Shown one piece after another: positions 1-8,850 of a stretch of DNA of 64,000 nt. The position numbers were made by a program, and so were the translations under genes. The notes under the pieces are model-generated. The model was not told where the DNA came from. It saw nothing but the letters and a program-made list of their open reading frames with translations, and made no database searches. Each line of letters starts with the position of its first letter. The first letter of the stretch is position 1. The stretch covers positions 126,879 to 190,878 of the forward strand of contig JAOATL010000013.1 in the NCBI GenBank assembly GCA_030158125.1, given 5' to 3'. The DNA is from Limnohabitans sp. (GTDB taxonomy: Bacteria > Pseudomonadota > Gammaproteobacteria > Burkholderiales > Burkholderiaceae_C).

Positions 1-389
1 CGACGCTCGCGGTACAGCACGTAGGCACGTGCTACTTCGTGGTTGCTGCTGCGCATCAGGCCCAGTTCAACTTGGTCTTGCACATCTTCAATGTGGAAAG
101 TGCCGCCACCCGGGCGTGAGCGCATGAGGGCACGAACCACCGTTTGTGTGAGTCCTTCGACCACTTCACGAACGCTTGCGGATGCAGCACCTTGGGTGCC
201 ATGAACCGCCAAGAATGCTTTCATGAGGGCCACGGCAATTTTGTTGGGTTCGAAGGGCACTACGGCGCCATTGCGGCGAATGATTTGGTAGTTGGCCAAA
301 GCATGAGGGGCCGAGGCCGAGGCGGTGGATGCATCGTTGGCGCCCAAGAAGCCTTGGGGGTTCGATGTCAGATTTTGCTCAATTTGCAT
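1..389 (-). CDS. nrdA: Ribonucleoside-diphosphate reductase alpha subunit, N-terminal part (partial at window edge)
   Basis: Class Ia ribonucleotide reductase large subunit, which reduces ribonucleoside diphosphates to deoxy forms in the cytoplasm together with NrdB. Only the first 129 codons are present and the gene runs off the left edge. The reading frame is open from ATG at 389. A variable Ser/Ala-rich leader is followed by an ATP-cone domain with the segments IIRRNGAVVPFEPNKI, ALMRSRPGGGTFHIEDVQD and EVARAYVLYRERR, typical of burkholderial NrdA. GAGA lies a few bases before the ATG. An NrdR-type promoter lies about 140 bp upstream, which supports the call. Confidence 0.9.
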   Translation of the reverse strand, partial: MQIEQNLTSNPQGFLGANDASTASASAPHALANYQIIRRNGAVVPFEPNKIAVALMKAFLAVHGTQGAASASVREVVEGLTQTVVRALMRSRPGGGTFHIEDVQDQVELGLMRSSNHEVARAYVLYRER

Positions 390-525
390 AGCGTTCTCAG
401 TGGTCAATGTCAGTTCAAAATTCAGGTCGATTGCAGCCGAGCTCAGTGGCATGGTTTTGCATTCAAACGGGGCGTCAAAGTGGGGTGTTTTTTGAGATTC
501 ACCGGACCGTGTCTTTGGCGTTGAG

Positions 526-573
526 ACACTATATCTGGGGTCTGAGGTGAATTCAAGCCACTAGGGGTAGTGT
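526..573 (-). promoter_or_regulatory. nrdA promoter with paired NrdR boxes
   Basis: Two 16-bp elements, ACACTATATCTGGGGT (526-541) and CCACTAGGGGTAGTGT (558-573), match the NrdR-box consensus acaCwATATwgtgt at about 12 and 11 of 16 positions. Their starts are 32 bp apart, the three-turn spacing known for NrdR sites. On the minus strand a -35 TTGAAT (551-556) and a -10 TATAGT (528-533) are separated by exactly 17 bp, so one box covers the -10 and the other lies just upstream of the -35. NrdR, an ATP/dATP-sensing repressor, is expected to bind here. Its gene is not in the window. Confidence 0.8.
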
Positions 574-866
574 ACAGGGCTCTGCGCGCACTGAAAAAGA
601 TCTTGACAAAGTGGCGGCCCGTTGCGCTGTGAAAAACAGCCAGTTTTGGGGCGCAAAAACGATGCCTCGGAATGCGCATCAAATCAGTCTGTTTGATGCA
701 CGAGTGAGCGCTGGTGCGCTTTGTCTTGCATTTGCCTGCGCGAGGCCTTGCAAATGCATGCATTGGCAAGGGCGAAGGCTTTTTGTCATGCCGTTAACGC
801 GCTTGCTTGGTGCAAAAAAAACCCAGTCAAGCGCGAAAAATTATTTTTAAAAAATAGAAAATATTT
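574..866. other. Intergenic stretch between nrdA promoter and ampD end
   Basis: No convincing gene. The open frames here lack ribosome-binding sites and recognisable domains. The part nearest ampD (about 815-866) is A/T-rich with A and T runs, and could serve as an upstream element for nrdA or as a weak ampD transcript end. No clear hairpin terminator was seen. Confidence 0.4.
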
Positions 867-1436
867 TCAGACTTCGGGAAAATACTGATGCGGCCATGCG
901 ACATTTTTTTTCAGCAAGGGCCAATCAAATCCTGCCCCTGGATCTTTTTTGCGACCGGGTGCAATGTGCTCGTGACCCGCGACATGCGCAATGGGGTATT
1001 GCTGGCCCAAGGCCTTGATGAGCAAGCTTAGGCTGATGTACTGCGCATCTTCAAATGTGTTTCCCTCTAAGCCTTCCAGTTCAACGCCTATAGAGTCGTC
1101 GTTGCAGTTGCTGCGGCCGCGGTAACTCGATGCGCCCGCATGCCAAGCACGGTCGTTGCAGCTGACAAATTGCCAGACTTTGCCATCCCGTTCTATGAAG
1201 AAGTGGGCAGATACTTCAAGCCCCCGAATGCTTTGAAAATATGGATGGGCATCCCAATCGAGCTGGTTGGTGAACAACTTTTGGACCGAATGAGTGCCAA
1301 AGTTGCCGGGTGGCAGACTGATTGAGTGCACGACGATCAAATCGATCAGCGCTTGGGGTGGACGAGGTCCAAAGTTGGGCGATTCACATTTTTCGGCCGC
1401 CAGGCACCAGCCGTTTTGCCAAAGATCGAATTGCAT
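867..1436 (-). CDS. ampD: 1,6-anhydro-N-acetylmuramyl-L-alanine amidase AmpD
   Basis: Cytoplasmic zinc amidase of peptidoglycan recycling, which cuts the muramyl-L-alanine bond of anhydro-muropeptides and so controls the inducer of beta-lactamase systems. The 189-residue Amidase_2 protein is normal length for AmpD. Expected zinc ligands are His37 (LIVVHSIS), His155 (VAGHEHIAPGR) and Asp165 (KKDPG); Glu119 (GVELEG) and Lys164 fit the catalytic positions. It is the last gene of a minus-strand operon after the PP0621-family gene (19 bp gap) and the CcsA-like gene. No ampC or ampR is nearby, so the recycling role is the safer reading. Confidence 0.93.
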   Translation of the reverse strand: MQFDLWQNGWCLAAEKCESPNFGPRPPQALIDLIVVHSISLPPGNFGTHSVQKLFTNQLDWDAHPYFQSIRGLEVSAHFFIERDGKVWQFVSCNDRAWHAGASSYRGRSNCNDDSIGVELEGLEGNTFEDAQYISLSLLIKALGQQYPIAHVAGHEHIAPGRKKDPGAGFDWPLLKKNVAWPHQYFPEV

Positions 1437-1455
1437 GGCGAGTCTGGTTGGGGTG

Positions 1456-1725
1456 TCAGCAGGGCTTGTCAGAAGCCGCTAAGCAATGCGCTGGCGAGCA
1501 ATAGTGGCCGCGCTGTCCTTGCACCATGTCGGCCGCTGGCATGTGAACACCGCATTGTTGGCAAGCTTGCATGGGGCTGGGTGTTGAAACGCTGGGTGAT
1601 GCAGACGCCGAATGACCCGACGCATCAGACCCTGAGGGGGGGCGTTGTTTGAGTGTGTTCAGGCGGTTTCTGCGCCACAACCAAACGGCAAACAAAAGCG
1701 TCAATAAAAACAGCAGAATTTTCAA
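1456..1725 (-). CDS. PP0621-family small membrane-anchored protein
   Basis: An 89-residue protein with one N-terminal membrane helix (about residues 2-17, KILLFLLTLLFAVWLW), a low-complexity Ser/Pro linker, and a C-terminal cysteine module CQQCGVHMPAADMVQGQRGHYCS followed by H..C. It resembles a small treble-clef or zinc-ribbon motif. This layout is the PP0621 family commonly found beside the CcsA-like gene in beta- and gammaproteobacteria. Function is unknown. Its start overlaps the end of the upstream gene by 4 bp (ATGA), indicating translational coupling. Confidence 0.75.
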   Translation of the reverse strand: MKILLFLLTLLFAVWLWRRNRLNTLKQRPPSGSDASGHSASASPSVSTPSPMQACQQCGVHMPAADMVQGQRGHYCSPAHCLAASDKPC

Positions 1726-2528
1726 AGGCTGCGCCCCAAAATGATTTCAACCACAAAGCGCGAGCCCATGTAGGACAGCAACAGCAGGGCAGAGCCCACG
1801 TACAGCACCCGCACGGCGCGTCGGCCGCGCCAACCCAAACGATAGCGGCCTAGTAACAGTACGGCAAACACCAGCCAAGAAAGCAAGGAGAAAACCGTTT
1901 TGTGGTCCCATTTCAAGCGCGCGCCCGCTTCTCCATACAGGTGCTCACCAAACACCACGCCAGCGATCAGCGTCAAGGAGAGCAACACAAAACCCAGCAA
2001 GACAAAGCGGAACATCAGGCGTTCAAGGGTGAGCAAGGGCAAGCCACTTTCGTTGTCGTTGCCCATACGGATTTGTTTTTCGGCATGCGACATGAGTGCG
2101 GCATGGATGACGGCGGCCGCAAACATGCCATACGACGCAATGCCCAATGCCCAGTGCAGTGGCAGCCAGAAGGAGGAGGTTTGATGCAGCGCCTGTCCGG
2201 GGAAATACCAAGCCAAAATGACTGCGGCACTGCCCAAAGCAGCCATGGCCCAACGCGCTTTGAGTTGAGGGAAGTACTGGCTTTCAACGGCATACGCCGT
2301 GAGCACCCACCACACTGTGACAGACAAGGCAGGCGCAAAACCAAAGCGCGGCACCTCGGCCAGAAAGCCCGAAACAAGGCTGATGCCGTGCAAAATCCAA
2401 GCAAGCCACAGGTAACGGCGCGCCAGGCTGGGTCCCATGCGATCTGCCACGATGGCAGGTACGGCATAAGCGATGGCAGTTAAAAGTGTCAACCACATCG
2501 CCAAATCGGAGGGACTGGCTAAAATCAT
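1722..2528 (-). CDS. CcsA/YpjD-like inner-membrane protein (cytochrome c assembly family)
   Basis: Polytopic membrane protein of the cytochrome-c-assembly (CcmF/CcsA-related) family, about 268 residues with roughly eight hydrophobic helices. ATG at 2528 (MILASPSDLAMWL) was chosen. The frame extends upstream to 2573, but that extension (MLCQIARTQNAKLGS) is hydrophilic and would precede the first helix. The family resembles haem handlers, but this short stand-alone form beside ffh (like E. coli YpjD/CorE) has no proven haem role. It is the first gene of a minus-strand operon with the PP0621 gene and ampD, and is divergent from ffh. Confidence 0.8.
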   Translation of the reverse strand: MILASPSDLAMWLTLLTAIAYAVPAIVADRMGPSLARRYLWLAWILHGISLVSGFLAEVPRFGFAPALSVTVWWVLTAYAVESQYFPQLKARWAMAALGSAAVILAWYFPGQALHQTSSFWLPLHWALGIASYGMFAAAVIHAALMSHAEKQIRMGNDNESGLPLLTLERLMFRFVLLGFVLLSLTLIAGVVFGEHLYGEAGARLKWDHKTVFSLLSWLVFAVLLLGRYRLGWRGRRAVRVLYVGSALLLLSYMGSRFVVEIILGRSL

Positions 2529-2606
2529 GCTTCCTAGTTTAGCGTTTTGAGTCCTTGCAATCTGGCAAAGCACTTAAAACCTAACGGTTTATGAGAAATT
2601 TTCCCT

Positions 2607-4013
2607 ATGGCCTCCGCCCTCACCGACAAACTCTCGCAACTTGTTAAGCAAATCAGCGGTCAAGCGCGCATTACCGAGTCCAACGTCACGGACATGCTTC
2701 GGGAAGTTCGCATGGCTTTACTGGAGGCCGACGTGGCTTTGCCGGTGGTGCGCGATTTCATTGCCCGCGTGAAAGACAAGGCGCTGGGCCAAGAGGTCTT
2801 GGGCTCTTTAAAGCCAGGTCAAGCTTTGGTGGCCATTGTGAACCGCGAATTGGCAGCCACCATGGGCGAAGGGGTGGCCGATATCAATTTGGCAGCACAA
2901 CCGCCGGCTGTGATTTTGATGGCGGGTTTGCAAGGTGCCGGTAAAACCACCACCACTGCCAAATTGGCCAAGCATCTGATTGAGAAGCGCAAGAAAAAAG
3001 TGCTCACAGTGTCGGGCGACGTGTACCGTCCTGCGGCCATTGAACAACTTAAAACCGTCACGGCACAAGCTGGCGCTGAATGGTTCCCCAGTTCACCCGA
3101 TCAAAAACCATTGGACATTGCGCGCGCAGCCATCGATTACGCACGCAAGCATTTCTTTGATGTGCTGCTGGTCGACACGGCCGGTCGCTTGGCGATTGAC
3201 GAAGCGCTCATGGCCGAAATCAAGGCCTTGCATGCCGAGTTGAACCCCGTTGAAACCTTGTTTGTGGTGGATGCCATGCAAGGTCAGGATGCGGCCAACA
3301 CCGCCAAGGCTTTCAAAGATGCCTTGCCCCTCACCGGCATTGTGCTCACCAAAATGGACGGTGACTCGCGTGGTGGCGCGGCCTTGTCGGTGCGTCAAAT
3401 TACCGGCGCCCCTATCAAGTTTGCCGGTACCAGTGAAAAAATCGATGGCCTGGAAGTGTTCGATGCCGAGCGCCACGCTGGACGCATCTTGGGCATGGGC
3501 GACATCTTGGCCTTGGTGGAGCAAGTCACAGCTGGCGTCGACATGGAGGCCGCGCAAAAGCTGGCTGCCAAAGTTAAGAGCGGCAGCGGTTTTGACTTGA
3601 ACGATTTCTTGGCGCAAATTCAGCAAATGAAACAGATGGGTGGCTTGTCGAGTTTGATGGACAAATTGCCCACGCAGTTGGCCGCCAAAGCGGGCAGCAT
3701 GGATTTGGGCAAAGCCGAAAAAGACATCGCTCGCAAGCAGGGCATCATTCACAGCATGACGCCGCGCGAGCGCACCAAACCCGAGTTGATCAAAGCCACG
3801 CGCAAACGCCGCATTGCCATGGGTGCCGGTGTTCAAGTGCAGGAAGTAAACCGCTTGCTCAAAGAGTTTGAACAGATGCAAGACATGATGAAAAAAATGT
3901 CAGGCGGCGGCATGATGAAGATGATGAAGCGCTTGGGTGCCATGAAAGGCATGGGCGGCTTGGGTGGTTTGGGCGGCATGGGCGGGGGCGGTTTCCCCGG
4001 CATGAAGCGCTAA
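2607..4013 (+). CDS. ffh: Signal recognition particle protein Ffh
   Basis: GTPase of the signal recognition particle, which binds 4.5S RNA and signal sequences of nascent membrane proteins and delivers ribosomes to FtsY. It has 468 residues, normal for the family. The N domain covers about residues 1-90. The G domain carries the P-loop GLQGAGKTTTT (107-117), DTAGR and TKMDGDSRGG. The M domain is methionine-rich and ends in a Gly/Met tail (MKGMGGLGGLGGMGGGGFPGMKR). The gene ends only 6 bp from the convergent glutamine-synthetase-like gene, with no hairpin between. Confidence 0.97.
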   Translation: MASALTDKLSQLVKQISGQARITESNVTDMLREVRMALLEADVALPVVRDFIARVKDKALGQEVLGSLKPGQALVAIVNRELAATMGEGVADINLAAQPPAVILMAGLQGAGKTTTTAKLAKHLIEKRKKKVLTVSGDVYRPAAIEQLKTVTAQAGAEWFPSSPDQKPLDIARAAIDYARKHFFDVLLVDTAGRLAIDEALMAEIKALHAELNPVETLFVVDAMQGQDAANTAKAFKDALPLTGIVLTKMDGDSRGGAALSVRQITGAPIKFAGTSEKIDGLEVFDAERHAGRILGMGDILALVEQVTAGVDMEAAQKLAAKVKSGSGFDLNDFLAQIQQMKQMGGLSSLMDKLPTQLAAKAGSMDLGKAEKDIARKQGIIHSMTPRERTKPELIKATRKRRIAMGAGVQVQEVNRLLKEFEQMQDMMKKMSGGGMMKMMKRLGAMKGMGGLGGLGGMGGGGFPGMKR

Positions 4014-4019
4014 CAGAAT

Positions 4020-5558
4020 TTAAATGCGGCCGAAGTACTCGCGTCGCTGAAATTCGACTTTGTCTTCGGCCTCATTGAAACGCATTTGCTCTGACTGTTT
4101 GATGCGTTGGTAGTAGCGCACAAAGTCGGCCCCCAGCCCAGCATTCAAGACCTTGTCTTGCCCCAAGTGGCCAATGGCGTCGGCCAGTGTCAAGGGCAAA
4201 CGCGCGGCGCTTTCAGCGTAGGGTGCATCTGTGGCTTTGGGTGCATGCAGGGCGTTTTCAATGCCATCGAGACCGGCCAAAATTTGGGAGACCATGTACA
4301 GATAAGGATTGGCCGCAGGCTCGCCCAGTCTGTTTTCGATGCGTGTGGCGCCATCGCCAGGGCCACCGACCACGCGCAGCATGGCACCGCGGTTGTCACG
4401 ACCCCACAAAATGGATTGCGGTGCCAGCGCATTGGGCTTGAAGCGTCCAAAGCCGTTGACAGTGGTGGTGCACAGCGCCGTCATGCCTTGTCCATGTGCC
4501 AACAAGCCTGCCAAATAATGCGCGCCGATTTTGGACAGGGTGTGGCGTGCATCATCGGCTTGAAGCGCATGCGCTTCTTGGACGTCTTGCGCTGTGGTTC
4601 GGGCAAAAATGTTCAGACCTGTGTGCAAGTCGTACAGAGATTGGTGCAAATGCCAGCCACTGCTCATGATGTTGTCAAACGGCGGACGGCACATGAAAGT
4701 GGCGTGATAGCCAGCTCGGCGCAGTGCTTGTTTGACGGCGCTTCTGAACAGCACCATGTTGTCTGCGGCCGTCATGGCATCGGTGGCTTTGAAAACGGCT
4801 TCAACTTGGCTGGGACCCAATTCAATTTCGAGAGACAACAATGGCAAACCCAGCGCCTGGGCCGTTTGTTTGACAATGCGCAGCGCAGGCTCTGATCGGT
4901 CAAACCACAACTCGTTGAGCAAGTTGTAACCTGGGTGAATCATGCTGACCTGTGGCGCGGGGCCAGGCCAAGCAGCCAGCGCAGGATTGGCATCTTCACC
5001 ATGCTCGCCCTCTTTGAGTTTGTAAATGTGAAACTCAACTTCTAAACCAGCGCGCATGCCCCAGCCTTTGGCCGCCAATTTTTCTAACGCAGCTTGCAAC
5101 AGGCGGCGCGAGTCGTAGGGCACGGCTTGGCCATTGGGAAACCAGGGTTGGCACAACAACCAGCCGGTTTTCTCGGTCCAAGGCAAAATTTTGAACGTGC
5201 TGGGATCGGGCAACAGCAACACATTGCTGGCACCTTCAAAGCCGGGTAATTCGTGTTTGACATCGGCCTCAAACACTTTGTAAACCGTTCGATCGGAGGA
5301 GTCCTTGAGCATCAGCGTGCTGACCATGCCCATGCCCTCTGCAAAGGCGCTGGCCAACTCGGATGTGACCCATGTTTTGCCGCGCAAACTGCCATGCACA
5401 TCGCACCACACCAAGCGAATCCATTCAAGGCCAGAGGCTTGGGCCATGGCCAGGACGCGCTGCACTTCGGCTTGTCGGGAGGGGGTGTTGAGGCCGCACT
5501 TGTCGGAAAAAGTGCGGGTGTTGGGGCTGGCCAATGTGCTGGCGGATGTGGCGTTCAT
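4020..5558 (-). CDS. Glutamine-synthetase-like gamma-glutamyl ligase
   Basis: GS-superfamily enzyme of about 512 residues, with a beta-grasp N-domain and a catalytic domain containing EVEFHIYKLKEG, ELGPSQVEAVFKATDAMTAADNMVLFRSAVKQ, MSSGWHLHQSLYDL and ENRLGEPAANPYLY. Sequence style fits the GlnA-like/PuuA/IpuC-type branch, which ligates glutamate to amines, rather than housekeeping GlnA. ATG 5558 (MNATSAS) was chosen because the upstream extension to 5786 overlaps the Rieske gene and looks non-coding. It lies 10 bp downstream of the Rieske oxygenase gene in the same direction, so they probably share an mRNA. The substrate amine is unknown; an ordinary ammonia ligase cannot be excluded. Confidence 0.8.
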   Translation of the reverse strand: MNATSASTLASPNTRTFSDKCGLNTPSRQAEVQRVLAMAQASGLEWIRLVWCDVHGSLRGKTWVTSELASAFAEGMGMVSTLMLKDSSDRTVYKVFEADVKHELPGFEGASNVLLLPDPSTFKILPWTEKTGWLLCQPWFPNGQAVPYDSRRLLQAALEKLAAKGWGMRAGLEVEFHIYKLKEGEHGEDANPALAAWPGPAPQVSMIHPGYNLLNELWFDRSEPALRIVKQTAQALGLPLLSLEIELGPSQVEAVFKATDAMTAADNMVLFRSAVKQALRRAGYHATFMCRPPFDNIMSSGWHLHQSLYDLHTGLNIFARTTAQDVQEAHALQADDARHTLSKIGAHYLAGLLAHGQGMTALCTTTVNGFGRFKPNALAPQSILWGRDNRGAMLRVVGGPGDGATRIENRLGEPAANPYLYMVSQILAGLDGIENALHAPKATDAPYAESAARLPLTLADAIGHLGQDKVLNAGLGADFVRYYQRIKQSEQMRFNEAEDKVEFQRREYFGRI

Positions 5559-5568
5559 GTCTGTGACA

Positions 5569-6933
5569 TCACAACGTGCTGGGGGTACCCGCGTCCCAAG
5601 GTGCGGCATCGCGCTTGGCTTGCATGGTGTGTTGCGACCATGCTTGCCAATCTGGGGCTGGCGCAATGCCGTCAACGGTGTCGGGGCCAAAGCGTGTGGC
5701 GGCCACCTCTGACTTGGCAAACCCTGGCGGAAGTCCACCTGCTGCGACATCGTCAATGGCTTTGGCCAAGAGGCGGCGATTGGCAATGATGACTTTGTCG
5801 GTGGTGCCTAAGTGTTCACGCGTGCGATTTTGAATGGCGCCCATGCTTTCGCAGGCCCACTGATCGTGCACGTTGATGTCATCTTCGCCCATGCCTAAAA
5901 AAGTGCGAGTACGTTGTTCTTCGGGATTGAAGCCCCAGTTGTTGTGCCGACCCGATTTGGGAAGGTAGTTGGGCAAGCTCACGGCTTCGAGGCGTTGCTT
6001 GCGCATGGCGTCTTTGTTGACCGGGTCGGCAAAGCTGGTGAAGACGGCATACCAGTAGGTGTGGGTGTCGTCGACGGGCACATGCATCTGCGTGATGGTC
6101 ATGGTTTCCGACAAAGGAATGACAAAGGTGTTGGGAAACAAGGCGTTGGTGATGCGCACGTGCGTGAGCTTGTCGTTCAATGGTCTGAGTGCGGTGAGTT
6201 GCAGGCCGTAAGGTTTTTCGGTGTAGGCAATGTCGGGCTGGTCAAACTCGCGCATGACGCGTGTCATGGGCCATTTTTCACCATCGATTTCGCCCGCACT
6301 GGCGCCTCGGAATTGTTTGCCGTAGGCGTCTTCTAAAGACGCATCATTGAAAAAACGGTGCAAGAACGAGGCGTGTGCGGGGTCGATGCCCACCTCAAAT
6401 GCCTGCAACCAATTGCACTGCCACAAGCCTTTGAACGCGAAGGTGTGGGTGCCCGGCGCTTGAAAACAATCGATGCTTGGCAAGGGCGGTGGGGTGCTGC
6501 CCTCGGGCCCCATCCACGCAAACAAAATGCCGCTGCGCTCTTGCACAGGGTAGTTGCGTTGTTTGATGCGTGTGCACAAGACACTGCCTTTGGGCTCGGC
6601 AGGTGTTTCGAGACATTGGCCCGTGACATCAAACTTCCAGCCATGAAATGGGCAACGCAGGCCGTCGCCTTCGTTGCGACCAAAGGCCAGGTCGGCACCA
6701 CGATGAGGGCAGTCTCGATCGAGCAAGCCAAACTCGCCTTGTGCATTTTTGAACAAGACCAAGTCTTGACCGAGCAAACGCACAGCCTTGACCGGGCGGA
6801 TGGCCATGTTGGGATCGAGATGGGGGTCAAATTCGTCGATCAGGGCCACGGGGTGCCAGTAATGGCGTAGCATTTCGCCACAAGGTGTACCTTGGCCAAT
6901 GCGCGTGAAGCGCTCGTTTTGTTCTGCTCTCAT
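5569..6933 (-). CDS. Rieske [2Fe-2S] ring-hydroxylating oxygenase, alpha subunit (phthalate-dioxygenase-like)
   Basis: Oxygenase component of a Rieske non-haem iron enzyme, 454 residues. The Rieske cluster ligands are visible as Cys75-x-His77 (DCPHRGAD) and Cys94-x2-His97 (CPFHGW). The mononuclear iron site has Asp184, His187 and His192 (GIDPAHASFLHRFF). Length and the N-terminal MLRHYWHPVAL segment resemble the homo-oligomeric phthalate 4,5-dioxygenase type. No reductase or beta subunit is adjacent, so an unlinked reductase must feed it. It is the first gene of a two-gene operon with the GS-like ligase and is divergent from the gamma-glutamylcyclotransferase-like gene with 34 bp between starts. 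Confidence 0.88.
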   Translation of the reverse strand: MRAEQNERFTRIGQGTPCGEMLRHYWHPVALIDEFDPHLDPNMAIRPVKAVRLLGQDLVLFKNAQGEFGLLDRDCPHRGADLAFGRNEGDGLRCPFHGWKFDVTGQCLETPAEPKGSVLCTRIKQRNYPVQERSGILFAWMGPEGSTPPPLPSIDCFQAPGTHTFAFKGLWQCNWLQAFEVGIDPAHASFLHRFFNDASLEDAYGKQFRGASAGEIDGEKWPMTRVMREFDQPDIAYTEKPYGLQLTALRPLNDKLTHVRITNALFPNTFVIPLSETMTITQMHVPVDDTHTYWYAVFTSFADPVNKDAMRKQRLEAVSLPNYLPKSGRHNNWGFNPEEQRTRTFLGMGEDDINVHDQWACESMGAIQNRTREHLGTTDKVIIANRRLLAKAIDDVAAGGLPPGFAKSEVAATRFGPDTVDGIAPAPDWQAWSQHTMQAKRDAAPWDAGTPSTL

Positions 6934-6967
6934 GATTTCACTTTAACGCAAAAAACACAGGAAGAAC

Positions 6968-7411
6968 ATGATTTTGCGCAAGCCGCCCTTCATTCAAAAC
7001 GAATTGTTATTTGTGTACGGCACCTTGTTGTCGGGCTTGAGCAATCACCACCATCTGCAGGGTGCAACATGCCTTGGGCCTGCCACCTTACAAGGGGCCT
7101 TGTTTGATTTGGGCGAGTACCCCGCGCTGTTGTTGACCGGCAAGTTGTCGACACCTTCAGGGCCGGTGTTGGGGGAGTTGTACAAAATCGAAGCCGCGCA
7201 TTGGCCGCATTTGGATGCGTTGGAGGAAGTCGATCCGGCATCCATCGAGCATTCCATGTACTTGCGCCAAACGGCCGAAGTGCTGTGGCTGGCATCCAGC
7301 GTGCCGCAAGTGCTGCGCGCGCAAGTGTATGTCTACAACTGGTCGTTAGAGGGGCGTCTCAGAATTGAACATGGCGACTTTCGTCGCCATGTTTCAAGTA
7401 CAAAACTGTGA
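6968..7411 (+). CDS. Gamma-glutamylcyclotransferase-like (AIG2/GGCT family) protein
   Basis: A 147-residue protein of the GGCT-like fold. The substrate loop motif FVYGTLLSG is near residue 17, with LGEYPALLL and the acidic segment LDALEEVDP that should hold the catalytic glutamate. The family releases 5-oxoproline from gamma-glutamyl amides or amino acids. ATG 6968 is preceded by AGGAAG. It is divergent from the Rieske oxygenase gene and 3 bp from the convergent miaB end. Next to a GS-like ligase it could remove a gamma-glutamyl group, but YtfP-like members of this fold have no proven activity. Confidence 0.75.
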   Translation: MILRKPPFIQNELLFVYGTLLSGLSNHHHLQGATCLGPATLQGALFDLGEYPALLLTGKLSTPSGPVLGELYKIEAAHWPHLDALEEVDPASIEHSMYLRQTAEVLWLASSVPQVLRAQVYVYNWSLEGRLRIEHGDFRRHVSSTKL

Positions 7412-7414
7412 GCC

Positions 7415-8764
7415 TTATTCAGGCAAGACCAAGTCGCCACGCAAAGAGTGTGACAGCGCCGTGTTGATGCGCACATCGACCATTTGACCCACCAAACGCA
7501 TGCCGTTGGGGCCAGCCGGAAAGTTGACCACCCGATTGCATTCAGTGCGGCCGGCCATTTCGGTGGCATCTTTGCGCGCAGGACGCTCTACCAAAATGCG
7601 CTGCACAGTGTTCAAGCGGCTGTCACCGATGCGCTTCACATTGGCCTCGATGGTGGCCTGCAAATGGTGCAAGCGTTTGAGTTTGACGTCGTGCGGCGTG
7701 TCGTCTTGCAAGTTGGCTGCAGGTGTGCCGGGTCGCGGGCTGAAAATGAAGCTGAAACTGGTGTCGTAGCCCACGTCGTCAATGAGCTTCATCATCTTGT
7801 TGAAGTCTTCGTCGGTTTCGCCTGGGAAGCCCACAATGAAGTCGCTGCTCATGGCCATGTCGGGACGAATGGCGCGCAGTTTGCGAATGGTGCTTTTGTA
7901 TTCCATGGCGGTGTAGCCGCGCTTCATGGCCATCAAAATTCTGTCGGAGCCGTGCTGCACGGGCAGGTGCAGATGACTGACCAACTTGGGCACCTTGTCG
8001 TACACATCGATCAGGCGCTGTGTGAACTCATTGGGGTGGCTGGTGGTGTAACGAATGCGCTCAATGCCGGGGATGTCGGCCACGTATTCAATCAGCAACG
8101 CGAAATCTGCAATCTCTGCGGTGTCGCCCATCTTGCCGCGATAGGCGTTGACGTTTTGACCGAGCAAGGTAATTTCGCGTACACCTTGTTCAGCCAGGCC
8201 TGCCACTTCAACCAACACGTCCTCGAAGGGGCGACTGACTTCTTCGCCGCGGGTGTAAGGCACCACGCAATAGCTGCAATATTTGCTGCAACCTTCCATG
8301 ATGGACACGAAGGCGGTGGGGCCGTCCATCTTGGCAGGTGGCAAGTGATCGAACTTTTCAATTTCAGGGAAGGTGATGTCCACTTGCGGGCGTTTTTTGG
8401 CGCTGCGTGCGGCCAAGAGTTCGGGCAAGCGGTGCAAAGTTTGGGGGCCAAACACCACGTCCACATAGGGGGCACGTTTGATGATGTCGGCACCTTCTTG
8501 GCTGGCCACACAGCCGCCCACGCCTATGAGTACGCCGCGTTCTTTGAGGTGCTTCACACGGCCTAAGTCGCTGAACACTTTTTCTTGGGCGCGTTCACGC
8601 ACCGAGCAGGTGTTGAACAAAATGAGGTCGGCTTCTTCGACGTCTTGGGTGGGCTCGTAGCCTTCAGCGGCCTTCATGACGTCGGCCATTTTGTCCGAGT
8701 CGTACTCGTTCATTTGGCAACCGAAGGTTTTGATAAATACTTTTTTGCTCACAAGAGACTCCAA
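7415..8764 (-). CDS. miaB: tRNA-2-methylthio-N6-dimethylallyladenosine synthase MiaB
   Basis: Radical-SAM methylthiotransferase that adds a methylthio group to i6A37 of tRNAs. It has 449 residues. The UPF0004 domain supplies three cluster cysteines (FGCQMNE, TCSVRE, GCVASQ). The radical SAM core has [15 protein letters not shown] and [13 protein letters not shown], and a C-terminal TRAM domain covers about residues 385-449. ATG 8764 gives [19 protein letters not shown]; an internal start at the Val-Ser-Lys segment is possible. Confidence 0.97.
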   Translation of the reverse strand: MESLVSKKVFIKTFGCQMNEYDSDKMADVMKAAEGYEPTQDVEEADLILFNTCSVRERAQEKVFSDLGRVKHLKERGVLIGVGGCVASQEGADIIKRAPYVDVVFGPQTLHRLPELLAARSAKKRPQVDITFPEIEKFDHLPPAKMDGPTAFVSIMEGCSKYCSYCVVPYTRGEEVSRPFEDVLVEVAGLAEQGVREITLLGQNVNAYRGKMGDTAEIADFALLIEYVADIPGIERIRYTTSHPNEFTQRLIDVYDKVPKLVSHLHLPVQHGSDRILMAMKRGYTAMEYKSTIRKLRAIRPDMAMSSDFIVGFPGETDEDFNKMMKLIDDVGYDTSFSFIFSPRPGTPAANLQDDTPHDVKLKRLHHLQATIEANVKRIGDSRLNTVQRILVERPARKDATEMAGRTECNRVVNFPAGPNGMRLVGQMVDVRINTALSHSLRGDLVLPE

Positions 8765-8850
8765 GCGGTAACTGGTTTATATCCAGGGGCTGATGGAAGG
8801 TGCTCGCCATTGCGGCGCGCGGTTCAGCCTGCGATTATCGCAGGGACTGA

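Noticed and set aside
603-640. Plus-strand TTGACA at 603 as a promoter
   Set aside because: No acceptable -10 at the right distance and no gene downstream on that strand.
3093-3881. Minus-strand frame of 262 residues opposite ffh
   Set aside because: Antisense shadow of ffh with no recognisable domain.
7484-8566. Long plus-strand frame of 360 residues opposite miaB
   Set aside because: Antisense shadow of a well-supported gene; composition is His/Ala/Val-rich as expected for the opposite strand.
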